DNA of 64,000 bases, taken from contig NC_067196.1 of NCBI RefSeq assembly GCF_000699445.3, positions 41,073,806 through 41,137,805 of the forward strand. Direction: 5' to 3'. The stretch is from Schistosoma haematobium. Lineage: Eukaryota > Platyhelminthes > Trematoda > Strigeidida > Schistosomatidae. Of this stretch, positions 50,817-62,872 are shown in pieces (position 1 is the first letter of the stretch; the number at the start of each line of letters is the position of its first letter). Both the position numbers and the translations under genes were made by a program. The notes under the pieces were generated by a model. It made no database searches, had not been told where the DNA came from, and saw only the letters and a list, made by a program, of their open reading frames with translations.

Positions 50817-51139
50817 TGTAGCGGTAAATAAATCCCCAAAATAAATAGCTCTGTAAGTTTTCAACATTGGATGCTGACCATATGTTTTAGTGGACTCATC
50901 TAGCTGAAGGCGCTCGGTCATGCATCCGCACCAGATCACGTGTGGTAACGCCGTGCTCAACATCTACCGCAATCGCTAGCCAGATTAGATCAGAGAATTC
51001 CGATATATTGGTCATCGCCAAATATACTCTTCCGATCTCCTCGACTCTGTCTTTTGATTTCTCTGGGTGGTTACGAATTATATTAGAAGGTGTTACTGGT
51101 AGAAGCGTTGTCAAACACTGAATACCTGTGACATCATCA
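50817..51139 (+). repeat. 3' LTR of the gypsy element
   Basis: It has the same 323-bp length as the 5' LTR with two mismatches found by direct comparison. The sequence immediately after (TCCTCATCATTT) does not repeat the 5' flank. Confidence 0.95.
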
Positions 51140-51414
51140 TCCTCATCATTTCTGATTACAAAACCACGTGAAAAACCTCTCCATCAATCATCCAGATAGC
51201 CAAACGAAGTGTCTAGAGTTTATTTATCTCTGTGACTACTCAAGTATGCCATTCTTTCCAATAACTTTTGTCTTCCTTAACAAAGTATTCGTTACTTTAA
51301 CGCACATTAAACGATGGGACATTGACGAGTTTGGTAAAAGTGCCAACAAAATTTGTCAGGTACATTTGAAACATCTCACTGAAACTAGTCTAATAATGAA
51401 CATCAACAATTAGG
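51140..51414. other. Short spacer between gypsy element and RTE copy
   Basis: No motif was recognised. If the HAX1-like gene has an exon upstream of the gypsy insertion it could lie here or beyond, but none was identified. Confidence 0.3.
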
Positions 51415-54400
51415 ATAGTTATGACGCCTCAAGATGAAAGCCGAGATTCTTCGGAAGCCATGAGTCAGACGCTCCTTCCAACAATCAGAGCAACAATTAA
51501 TGTAAATACGTGGAATGTTCGACCAATGTAGAAGATTTGGAGGGCCAATAAAACCCCTACGGAAACGGAGAGATACAACTTGACAGTGTTCGGAATCAGT
51601 GAAACCTTCGGACCCAATCTAGACAGAAAATGATGGATTCGGGAGAGATGCTACTGGTCATGAAGAAGAAAATGCATTAATAGGATGGCAATCTCATGGA
51701 TCCAGGATCACCAAAGCATCATTCAAAACGAAGAAGGAGGGGATTACAACGAATACTATCCACTGTTATGCACCCATCAGTGATAGCAACGACGACAATA
51801 AAGATCAGTTTTACGAGAGGCTGCAGTCGATCATAGAACAGTACCTAGGAAATGACCTGACCATCCTAATGGGGAACCTGAACGCCAAAGTCGAAATGAA
51901 CAACATCACGTATGGAGATGTCATGGAATGACATGGACTGTGGCTGAGGAACCAGAATGGTGGCAGGTTCGCAACAAAAGGGTTATATGCGGCACAATAT
52001 TCCCCCACAAACTCATGCACAAAGCCACATGGATCTGTGGAAATATGCATGACAAGCTTATTTTGTAAATGGTTTTTGATGATATTTGTATTTATTCTGT
52101 CGGTTTTTCATAGCCTGTACATTTACCATTAAATGATTGTACGTGTTGTTTAACTGCATGACCTTGAACACACTTCTTACGTCGTGTTACACTCATAGCA
52201 TGACACACGCTGTTACCTACTAACAAATGCACTGCTATACACATACCTCTTGTTCTCCATTGCTCGTGATTGTGTTAACTGAACTCTAAATCAACTACCG
52301 TCTACATTTATAGACTACAACCAAATTATACCATATTCCACATTTGGTTATGTCACTGGAAGGACATCAATCTTACTGGAATCTTCAGTCATCTGTGATT
52401 GTGGATTTTGGTACCAAACTCAACCGGAACACGCACAAACCTGATGAATTAAGTAACGTCTCTAATTTTTGTTGGGTTTATAACGTTTAACTGATATATA
52501 CTAACATTACAGCTTGTACTTAATAACTCTGTTATCAATTTTGAGCTCATATTATTTGGTCCACCACAGATCTCGCCGTACTACACCACGGATAACCAGA
52601 TAGATCATAATTTCATCAGTAAAAAGATCAGATGGTCAATGGGGGACGTGAGAACTAGGAAAGGAGCTTCGGACCACCATCTCCATGTTGTCAAGATGAA
52701 ACTTAAGCTAAAAATCAATGGAAAATTGAAGAAACAGCAATACAACAGTTAAATACAGCCCTCCTTTGACATACTGACAAACTCAACGAATAAGAGATCG
52801 CTTTTAACAATAGGTTCAAAGCCTTACAAGGTCTACTCAAAGAAGAGGAAATTATTAGAGCGGAAATGATCCAGTAAGCACTAACTTCAACGTATCAAGG
52901 GGTTCTTTGCCTCAAGAGTATCATTAGGAACGGATCTCTTTCGAAACACTGGACAAGATTCAAAAAAAGAAGAAGGAAACGGCAATTAACAAAGGTCGAA
53001 CAGGAACAGAGAAAGTCATGGCACAACTGAATACACTGAAGCAAACAAACAAGTGAAGAGCATTAGAGTTGACAAGCAAATATACGCGAAATACCGGCTA
53101 ATGACATCGGTGAAAGCTGAAAGCGGAAGTATGAGACAACTATACAACACAACGAAGAAACTAGCAAGGAAATATAATAAACCAGAATGACAAACAAGGC
53201 GAGCCATTCACTGAGATTCAAGAACAGAAGAACAGATGAGTAGAACACCTTGAGGAACTCTTGAATAGAATGGTCCCATTGAACCCGCCGGACATCGAAA
53301 CAACACACACAGACTCCTCTGTAGATGCTATTCCACCAACCATCGGAAAAATCAACATGTCTGGTCATCAGACAAATCTAGAGTTGGAAAGCGGTAGAAC
53401 CTGACAACACACTACCTGAAACACTGAAATCTAGCATAGCAGCAACTACAAACATGCTCCACATCCTATTCAGGAGGATTTGAGAGGAGGAACGAGATCG
53501 GACAGACTGGGAAGAAGGATATCTTATCAAGATACCGAGAACTGAGCAAGTTTGAGAAAAACACAGACATCATACAGGCAATATCGTTACCAGGAACCAT
53601 TTTCAACAGAGTGTTGCTGAACCAGACGAAAGATTCGGTAGACGTCCAACTTCGAAATCAGCAAACCGGATCGCGTGAGGATCAGTCGTCACGGGCAGAC
53701 GAAATCGTGACAATACGGATCCCGGTTGAACAATCAATTGAATGGGATTCGTCACTATATATCAACTTTCTTGATTATGAGAAAGCGTTCGACAGCGTGT
53801 ATAGGGGAACCTTACGGAACATTATTCGATACTATGGTGCATCTGAGAAAGTAGTACGGAATCCGTACAATGGATTACATTGCAAATTGGTGCATGCCGG
53901 ACAGCTGACAGATGCATTCCAAGTGGGGACCGGAATCAGAAAAGGATGCTTACTCTACCCTATTTTCTTGTCGTGGTTGATTGGATTGTTATATCATGCA
54001 CATCTACGGAGAAGCACGAAATAGAATGGAGAGACTGCAACTAGACGATCTGGACTTCTCAGATGACCTGTCCCTTCTACTCCATACACACGAACAAATA
54101 CGGATGAAGACAACTGGTGTAGCAGCAGTCTCTGCATTAGTAGTTCTCAGCATACACAAGTGAAAAATCAAGATCCTCAAATGCTACACAGAGAAAACCA
54201 ATCGAATCACACTTGAGAGAGAAGCTCTTAAAGAGACAAAAAGCGTTACGTAACTGAACAGCGTCATCCATGAACAAAGAGGATAGGATGCTAACGTAAA
54301 TGCAACGGTTAGAACAGCATGGACGACCAATATTAAATTCAGAATCCTTAATACGAATAACAAGACAGTTCTACTGTACGGAGCTGAAACTTGTGGAACT

Positions 54401-54803
54401 ACCACAACCATCAGAAAAAGGTCAAGATCATCTATGCATGATACTGGATGCCTGTTGACCGGATACCAAAAGCAACAACCTACTGTGGGGGCGTTAAAAC
54501 CATCTGTCGGCTGAAAATGACATTGAGAAGACGTTGGAAGTGGATGGGACGTACTTTGCGGAAATCATCAAACTGCATCACAAGTCAAGCGCTAACTTAC
54601 AATCCTGAATGAAAAGGAGAAGAAGAAGACCAAGGAACGCATCTGATCGGGAATTGGAAGCAGATATGAAAAGGATGAATAGGAACTGGAAACAACTAAA
54701 GGAAGCTTCTTGAGACAGAGTGTGATGGATAATGCTAGTGAGGGAAGCATGCTCACCCACAAGAGGTAACAGGCGCAGGTAAGTCACTGGCTTTCCTGGG
54801 CAC
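51415..54803 (+). mobile_element. RTE/SR2-like non-LTR retrotransposon, decayed, abutting duplicate B
   Basis: This copy starts with the same head as the copy at 1105 and retains most of the element: a broken endonuclease (TWNVR, then GISETFGP), an internal linker, RT pieces ([10 protein letters not shown] and GTGIRKGCLL at 53750-53950, LDFSDDLSLLLH at 54045) and the C-terminal RRRWKW-type end near 54530. Dozens of stops and frame changes make it non-functional. It ends in a GCAGGTAAGT tail and some 25 bases later joins the middle of an LTR at the left edge of duplicate B. Confidence 0.8.
53611..54024 (+). pseudogene. RTE reverse transcriptase fragment
   Basis: The longest open piece of the decayed copy (137 codons) has [34 protein letters not shown] (motif A) and TGIRKGCLLYP (motif B, altered from [10 protein letters not shown]). 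The catalytic box follows in another frame as FSDD. Confidence 0.7.
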
Positions 54804-54805
54804 AC

Positions 54806-55031
54806 CATAGTTGGAGGCACACAGTCAAGCATCTACACCAGATCTCATTTGGGTTATGAGTGCCTCGAATCTCCCACAAAAACTAGCCACCACAGATCGT
54901 TTACTACTCGACGTATCGATCATCTTCCAAACACGTCCCCTAACTCCTTTATCTCTGGATTTAAGGTTAACAATTACATTGATGTTGTGGACAACAGAAT
55001 TGTCAGACACTGTATATTCGAGACATCGTAA
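54806..55031 (+). mobile_element. Truncated solo LTR (copy B)
   Basis: Same LTR fragment as 9980-10204 but lacking its first 80 or so bases. The RTE copy on the left replaces them. Confidence 0.55.
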
Positions 55032-56270
55032 AGACTTTTACGAGATCTTCATACATATTAATAATGTTATGTCCATACATGTTTTTCCTCATGACCATTC
55101 CCTTGTTGTCCCGTAGTATGTATTGTTGCTTCTATTGTTGCTCGTAGTTTGGTATGCTTGTTTATCTTTTTGCTCAACCTGAAATTATTAATACCATATA
55201 GTTTACAAATTCTGAATCCTAATTAATTCCTTGAGGTTGCTGGTTATTTTCGTGGCTGTTTTATACTTCTCTTACTTTAATACCGTTTTCTGGTGATTGC
55301 CATATTGAATAGCTGTGTTTTAGTTGTTGCTTTATGTGTTAACTGCTTCTGTTCCATATTGCTAGCCTTGAAGAGTATGCCTCTTGCTATTATTAACTGG
55401 TGTCTGCTCATCATCGGAGGAAATTGATCCACACTTTTTCTTTTGGCTGAACATTTTTCTTTGGGTGATAGGAATATTTTTCTGTTGTGATAGTAGGGTT
55501 GTGTCGATTGCCTACACCCGTTGAAAACGTATCGTTCAGTACCTCTTGTGTACTCTCCTGAACGTCCGTCACGTTATTGAGAAGTCATTTGACTTGCCAT
55601 AACCCTGATCGATATGCTTACATTTGAAGGAGTGTGTTGTATGGGATTCAATGCCTTCTTAATAGCACAAACGATGAGGTGCGATTTCACTATCTGGACG
55701 CAAAATATGTTGAGTAGTAAGTTTATGTACTCTTCAAGCAATAGGTAGCCTAGTATCAAGCGTATCGTATCTAGTGCCTGTTCATTATCAGTTGAATAAT
55801 TTCTTAAGGGCGTCTGATGTTACTAGAACGGTAAGAAAAATACCCATTGCTCTCTACGTCCCGTTGTTGCAATTTTACTCATCATATAGATAACTGAAGA
55901 ACAGGAACTTTGTTTATGTTCGAAATGGTATACAGTAGATCATAGCATCAGGACTCAAGTTAAGTACTGTAGGTTCTGTATTATGGTCTGCTCAATTGTT
56001 TACTATCTGGTATCTGTTGAGTAGTTATACCATCAAATAAATGTTAAATTTTCGACCCGGTAAAGTTAGCAACATAGTTTTCCCATGGTGATTTCGACTT
56101 CAGTTCCATGCGTGAACTTACATATCGTAAGAGAATCACGTAGTCGTTGATTATGTGGCAACATATGAGTAGCTTCGTAGTATCTCATTCCTAATTAATA
56201 AGATGCGCCTGGAACTAGTGGACAAGCACCTGTTCTTTACTTTAGGAACCGTTTCGCTAGTTAGCAATTC
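55032..56270. other. Unannotated sequence within duplication copy B
   Basis: Counterpart of 10205-11442. Nothing recognisable. Confidence 0.4.
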
Positions 56271-57729
56271 GTTTCGGACCCAGGTAGCGCATCTATACCC
56301 TACATAAAAGGCACTTGCTTACAAATTAATGTCATCGGGATAACTTGCCGAGAACATAATTACGACCATATATGAGTGAGCGGCCGCTTGATCCATAGCC
56401 GATCACAGAGGCCCATCAAAAGAATGTTTTGGTACGTGACTTGTCGAGACATTTTTGAATCGCGATATCGTATCCTTGGACGTTAATAATTTTTCCCTCT
56501 TTGAGGAGTGATATTTCGCCAGGATAGATATCCACGGGAAGGGCAACAGCCATATATTGAGAAGGAGTTTAAGCCGATAGACTCGATGCACAAGTTGGGC
56601 AACAAAATGACAATTAACCTTACGCTTGGAAATTGTCGTCATGCACGACCGAGAATTTGTGTATCTGACAGGCATTACAGATTGGAATACTGGTTAGAAT
56701 CTGCCGAGAAATTCGAAATATCAAACGATGGGATCGCTAAGATAGAGTCATCTCACTCGTGTCGAAAGCGAACCTAAAGACTGTTCGGATCAGCTTTATT
56801 GCTGCTATTTTTAACTAACTACCAACTACCAGGCTCTGATACTTCATGCTCGTTAAACATCGTCTACTAAAATGACACACCCACACCCATCGACACATTA
56901 TAAAGCCATAAGCGACGTTTGACACTACAGAAAATTGACAACAAGGGGATCGGCTAACCTCTTATAGCAATTAAAACTCATAAGCTAACAGCACAAGAAA
57001 ATAACACCTATGGTACCATGTAAATAGCAACAGTGTGATTCAACAAAAGTGAGCAGCGTAGAATTTATCAACATAATGTAAGTGGGGAACTTATGCAAAG
57101 TGAAGCAAATATTTTAACGAAATTAGTAGAAAACAATGCAGAACGTGTTACCTCAACTAGTTTGGTCCCCAAATGTAGCGGGAGTGAAAAGTCCGGTCAT
57201 TTGAAGAGGGATCTGATTGATTGCTTGAGACATCGTTAAAATTACGGAGGGTAGTTGCGGATTCCTCGTCAAATCTATTCAGTATGTCGCTTCCACAAGT
57301 CCGGCTACAAGGAGATCGATAGGGTGTCATCTCCAGCCTCGCTTTGGGGACGGAAATAGATAGTTCGTATGAGACTAATGTTTCATCAGCTTTGCAGACA
57401 TAGTGTTTAGAGCACTAGTAACAGTGACACTTACATTCAGTTTTGACTGGGTTGTTACACGTGGTTTTTGGATGGACTCGTCTTTGCTAGAAGGCGATTG
57501 GTCAACAATAATGCTGGATCACAATTGAGTGCGTCATGCTGCGCACTTCTCACGACAACTAGTCGGTTCAGACCCTATACATCTCCAAACATCGATAATT
57601 ATCCACGATTAAATCTTTGCATCAGGTCGTTCTTGATTTCTAATTTGCCTGGTTGTACGATCGTTAAACAAGGTGATATTTGGGATTGTAGTTCTATGAA
57701 ACAGCCTCGTAAAGTGATTTTGTGCTTTC
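56271..57729 (+). mobile_element. 1.46-kb stretch present only in copy B, possibly 3' part of an LTR element
   Basis: Copy A reads straight from GCTAGTTATCAATTC to TCGATTTTCTGC, while copy B has 1.46 kb between, with TTC at both borders. A segment around 57470-57570 (TGGACTCGTCTTTGCTAGAAGG and following) resembles the middle of the gypsy LTRs, and TGTAGCGGGA at 57174 resembles an LTR start. A plus-strand frame at 56508-56777 has no firm match. It could be an insertion in B or a deletion in A. Confidence 0.45.
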
Positions 57730-57845
57730 TCGATTTTCTGCTGATCTAGAAAATGCATACATTCGAATATGATTACACAGCATTCCACTAGATATTGATC
57801 CCACCTCACGGAGTATCCTTTTGGATTACTTATATTGGAAGTTAT

Positions 57846-58850
57846 GATTGATAAACCCCACAAACCTATGGGGCTTGGAAACTCAAGATAATACTCGTTT
57901 GACGCATAAATGACTTTCCGAATGATTCATTCCTAAAACGATTATGGCACTTCGTTGTCTAAATTTATCTAGATCTTCGTTTATTACACAGCAGATATTA
58001 AGACTGGAACTTAAATGGAATGTAAATACCACCTTTATGTCGACAGGAGATATCAAGATTACGTCAATTGAAAGGCAGTTGCACACATAATCTACACCGT
58101 GAAAGAGAGAGGTCTAATTATCGAGCCCTAGAGGACACTGCTGGTGATGTCCCGAGGATTGAAGATGTATTGCGTTGTTTTCACCACCTGGGTTCGGTAC
58201 TTTGAGAAGCGTGTTATACAGTTATGCATTTTATTTGCCATTCTAAATGGCTTTAATGTAAGTAGTAAAGATGAGTATTGCACTTTCACAAACGCTTCAG
58301 TGAAGTCAAAGTATAGAGCAAAAAGTAATTTCCATTGACCCCTATTTTTCACCATGTAATCAAAATATTATAGATGACAGGTTACGTGTAACTGTTGAAA
58401 ATGAATTCATGATGCGATGAAATACTAAACCAGTGCCTGTCCGAATGACTGCCAAACACCGTTGTAATAACCTTCAAAGTTCTAGGCAAGACGGATGTGT
58501 AGTTAATCAGATGTTACTTGTCTCCGTTTAGTCTAGATCCTCTTTTAAAGTATGGAACAATGTATGTAATTTTCCACTGTCAAAAGAAATTATCTGTCTC
58601 GGAAGGGGGATAAAGAATTTCAGTATGGAGAATGTGAATGTCTGAACCACTAAATCTAATCAAACTGACGGGCAATCCATCATATATACTTCTGAAAGTA
58701 GGTTTTAAATGTCTCATTGCAGCTCTCACAATACTCAGTGGAAATTCTATGTCTTCTGATGCATGTGTTGAAAATGATGGTTGTATATACATACTACCTA
58801 ATTTCAGTGAATGTCTGGGCAGATGTGCCACCAAGCGTCCCGTATGGCTC
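57846..58850 (-). mobile_element. Decayed CR1-like non-LTR reverse transcriptase (copy B)
   Basis: Duplicate of 11560-12560 with the same broken motifs and minor substitutions, for example in the segment corresponding to the FDF.KAFD block. Confidence 0.6.
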
Positions 58851-59849
58851 TTCTGAGTCCCTTATAGGTTCGGATTGACCTTTAGGGTGGCGGGGATATC
58901 AGATTGAACATAAAGTTTCTTCTTGAGAGCAGCCGCCAAAATCTATTCTTGTTCTGTGAAATGAAAAACCTCTGTTCAGCTCCTAACTCCTTTGTTCGAC
59001 GAAAGCCTTTAAAATTGACAGAGACGGATAAGATGTTGAGGACACCTAGAAAGTTGTGTCGAACAACCCATTAGGTTGTAGATGACAGATGGCATATTGA
59101 AATCGCCACCTATTTACCTAGTTACGGAAGTTCATGGGGAAGGTGTAAATATTTCATCTAAATGTGTATCCATTACGTGAGCTGAACTTGGTGGTCTACC
59201 ACTACAATCGATTGTAAACTGATCATGGACACAATTACTACACTGACAAATATAACATTATTCAACAGTTCACATATATTATCCAACCATATCTTTTCCT
59301 GAATTTTGATGTTAACAGTACATTTGGTAATTATTTTCATACAGTCCTAAATAGGAGATATCGGTTATGCATCAGGTTGCACTACATAGGATCCAGTGTG
59401 AATTTAACAAGTGAGCTAGAGATTTAAGATGGGCTATCTTATTGCAGGCAGAGCAGAAATCAGACGAAACCACAGGAAGCTGTGAAGCGACGTTGAAATC
59501 GGATAGTTTATCAGATAACCTATTGAACGAGGATTTATTTCACTCAATGCTTAGGCAATTAAGATTGAAAGAGAGCTCTTCATGACTAACTAATGGTCCC
59601 TGTGAAGAAGTATGGTAGTCCTGAGTTAAGATGTTATAAATGACTAGGACGTTTGTTTCGATGCAGCAGACAACAAGATTTGTATGGGGAAGTCGGGTCA
59701 AGTGGCGTTCTGCATCGCTGAGCGGGTTATCAAGACGATTGGTGCTGAAATAATCACCGACAATGCTGTCGTGGATCATTATATTATTATACGCCAGTTT
59801 TGGTAAATTAAATGGCCGAACTGTCGGCAAATGGAAATTGACTTCAAAG
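58851..59849. other. Weakly recognisable sequence, copy B
   Basis: Counterpart of 12561-13555, with the same uncertain status. Confidence 0.25.
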
Positions 59850-60590
59850 AAAATAGTATTGAAGAACTACTCGTAAAGTGATACGCCAGACGTCTATTTT
59901 ACCCCCAACAATCCTTATTACGGACAAATGAAATAGCTGTGAGCTCATCTTTAGGTTCAATCTTAGTTGGCTTTCCAGCATAATCAAGGAACAGATCCTT
60001 AACTGAAGCTATCAATGAACTGAGTGTATACTGCATCGACGACCCGTTCATCAGTGCTCATGGCAACAATAATAAAAGAATTATCGAATCAGTTTAACAG
60101 TTTGCGCATGGCTGTTCACTCCACTGGTGTGGACGAGTGTGACGATCAAATGAATTTCCTTGACATCTCATTAGGGATACGGAATGATGGCTGATTGAGC
60201 AGAAGCATGTAAGGAAAAAGTTCCTCTCCTTGCCACTACACACTTCGATAGTTCAGCATCCACCCACTACAAAAGAAATATGGTTAAATTTTCAGCGAGC
60301 GGAGAATAAAGGTCTACTTAGATAAAACCATACAAGAAATGGAATTTGTTAATGACATTCTGATGAAGAATGGTCAGCCGAAATGTTTAAAGGAGTACGT
60401 GAGAGCAGGGAAAAAGAATTTAAAGATGTTGATTACTGGTTGAAAACTCTTATTCCTGAAACTACGATTCAACGTGAGAGTATTCATGTTACTTGGGTGA
60501 CCACAGTAAAAGAGGATCGGTTTGTCCATCCACGTTCAGGTAATATTCAGCCTCTAGCAACAAATTTGGATCGTTTGTTGTTACCATGAC
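59850..60590 (+). mobile_element. Penelope-like element remnant, reverse transcriptase (copy B)
   Basis: Duplicate of 13560-14300. Here one A fewer in the run at about 60508 leaves a 68-codon frame (60383-60589) ending in a VKEDRFVHPRSG segment, which is broken in copy A. Confidence 0.5.
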
Positions 60591-60913
60591 CACTGGAAAA
60601 GAGTCTACGTGGTTCGTGGGGGGTCTTGTTATGAATAGTGAAAAGATTTATTTCGCTTACAGGTCACGACTCAAATAGCCTGACTGTCGTGTGTTGATAA
60701 CCGTCCATTGAGTATTTATACTTAAGTTAATATAAGTAATAGGTGAAAGTACGTCAATGTGTACGTCATAAGGCTTCTGCGAGCTTATGTAGAATTTATT
60801 TTCTTACTGATTGTCTGAGTCTTCCTATTGGCATATGTGCATCTGAGATAGATTGCCTCGAATTAGCCTTACATCATAAGCATTATACGAATAGATGCAT
60901 GGTGACTAGCAGT

Positions 60914-60942
60914 AGGATGCCGACTCAGTGGTCTAGAGGTTA
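60914..60942 (+). repeat. tRNA-like SINE head fragment (copy B)
   Basis: Same 30-base A-box-like fragment as 14628-14656. Confidence 0.35.
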
Positions 60943-61138
60943 GGCGTTTAGTAAAATTATTAATTAATTTCGAGAAGTAATCATGAAATATCAACCTACA
61001 TGGGTCATATATACGTGATGAAGATAAAATGAATCTGAAAAGTTCATTTATTTGGGTGTTACACAAATAGTGTGTTCTCAATTCATTTTTGCATCGGTTG
61101 CTTAAATCTTCCTAATAATGTGTTTTATCAGTATGTAT

Positions 61139-61148
61139 TGTGAAGATT
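61139..61148 (+). other. Empty target site of the copy-A RTE insertion
   Basis: TGTGAAGATT occurs once here, with flanks GTAT and GTTAATTTTTTG on either side. In copy A the same flanks are split by the 2.64-kb element and the site is doubled. Confidence 0.9.
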
Positions 61149-61199
61149 GTTAATTTTTTGACTGAGGTCATGAATCGATCAACTTTAACCACTATTGAA

Positions 61200-61670
61200 A
61201 AATTGGAAGATCTGGAAAACCATTTCTTCTTAGTATGGGATTCCGCAATAGTGCTCATCTACAATGCCGCTGCGGGTTTCCAACCCAGAACCTTCGGTTT
61301 TGCGCACGAACGCTAAACTTCCAGGCCGCCAAGCTGGTATTCAACAGTGTTAATGTCTAACTTCAAACAATCTGCGAAATCGCGCTACCGCCTTCCATTG
61401 TCTGAGCTAGATGCCTGTCTCTACCGACACGGATTAACTCCACAGGCTACGACTTTTCACGAGAACTCCGAGAAGTGCCTAACGAACCTAGTGATCGGTC
61501 ATTAACGCCTTCGGATGCCAACTCCATGGTCTGGCAGTTGAGCGTTCGCGCGCGTAACTGATTTTTCTAGGCTCTTATCCCGATCGTGGACGCGCACTGA
61601 TGAGGAGTCCCATACTAGGATGAGATGGATGTCAAGTGCTTCCAGGTTTTTAATGATGCATTTTCAATTA
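61200..61670 (+). repeat. SINE-derived block with tRNA-like heads (copy B)
   Basis: Duplicate of 17560-18030. Confidence 0.5.
61597..61628 (+). ncRNA. Decayed hammerhead ribozyme core of a SINE (copy B)
   Basis: Identical to the core at 17957-17988, with the same GAGA in place of GAAA. The change therefore predates the duplication. Confidence 0.45.
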
Positions 61671-62872
61671 TACACTTCAGATGCTTAGGAATGGAATTTG
61701 TATAGAAGAAAAGAGAGAGAAAAGAACAGAGGAAATAAATATAGTGTGCTGTAAGGGATTGACCATGGTAATAATAATAACATAAGTAATGATAAATATG
61801 AGCATAAGCGGACCTTGAATATTTATATGAAAGAATAGACAACAAAACAGAATCGGCAGACAAACGAACGGAATTTCAAAGGTCCTACTTTGTCTTACAA
61901 TTCATTAGATAGACATCAGACCATGTCTGTGCAAATCACTGGTAGTCACAATAATGTTTAATAGACGACATAAACCATCTTTGAAAAGATAGTCATCAAG
62001 GGGAATTTGAACCCTCCGTTAGTTTTGATGCTACGAAGAATTGGTTGAAGTCCATTCCACATGGTTTAATAGAGAACACCAATGGAATTCTGACGTTAGG
62101 TTGTGTAAGTTCTCAAAATCGACAGAGTATTTTCTTCACCGCGCAGGTTGTGGGGCGATATCATAGATTACAAAGGGATGGATGTCGAAGGGTAAGGAAT
62201 ACCATTTATATGCCAGTGGATAAGACAACGTCCAACTTAATACACCTGATCCAGAGAGGTTCCAACTTGAGTTGCTGACATCTTTGGTGATGGTTCCTGT
62301 TTTCGGAATACCCCTAAACGGCTTTAGTGAACTTTCTTGGAAAACTTTCAGTTTTTATCAAATAAATGTGCTTGAAATTACTGTCAACTGAACTATCATA
62401 TTCAAGAATGAGTATGATCCATTTTTAAATAATATTAATCTAGATTCGATGTTATTGGAACTAACCACTATAAATCCAATGAGCTTGCTTACTTTGGGCA
62501 CTTGCGATACAACGTGATCAGAAAAGTTCATACTGTCGTATTACCTCAAACTCAAGTCATGAACAATTCTGAGGGGTTCCTCTACGTGTTTGTGTAGAAC
62601 CAGATTTAAGATAGTGCAGCAGCCAGTGTGAATGAATCCACTTTTGTCAACATTTAGTGGCAGATTTCACGACACTTTTCTTATAACTTGTTTGTGTACT
62701 CTTGGGTAACTGCTGAAATATAGCTTTCTTTGGTGAGAGAAGAGAATCAGTAAACCACGTTTAGGTAGTAGGCGAAAAGGAGAGGTTTACCGTATTGAAA
62801 GCGTGAGCACGGGTCATAGGTTAAAAGGAGAAATAGTAATCAGCCAATCACACTTTAGAATTTATATTCACA
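61671..62872. other. Unannotated right part of duplication copy B
   Basis: Counterpart of 18031-19232. No feature recognised. Confidence 0.4.

Larger units (their letters stand above)
45898..51139 (+). mobile_element. Ty3/gypsy LTR retrotransposon, Boudicca-like, with broken pol
   Basis: The 5,242-bp element has two 323-bp LTRs, a primer-binding candidate, gag, a -1 frameshift site, protease, reverse transcriptase, RNase H, integrase and a polypurine tract, in gypsy order. The gag cysteine-histidine box is of the atypical CHCC type described for Boudicca of S. mansoni. LTRs differ at only two positions seen, so insertion appears recent, yet pol has several stops and two frame changes. The five bases outside the LTRs differ (GAAAT and TCCTC), so no target duplication is present. 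It lies 368 bp upstream of the first HAX1-like exon. Confidence 0.92.
54804..62872 (+). repeat. Segmental duplication, copy B
   Basis: Colinear with 9978-19232 in direct orientation, it begins inside the solo LTR and ends at TTTATATTCACA, where a minus-strand CR1 fragment takes over. It has an empty site for the copy-A RTE at 61139-61148 and an extra 1.46 kb at 56271-57729. Copies start about 44.8 kb apart. Confidence 0.93.
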
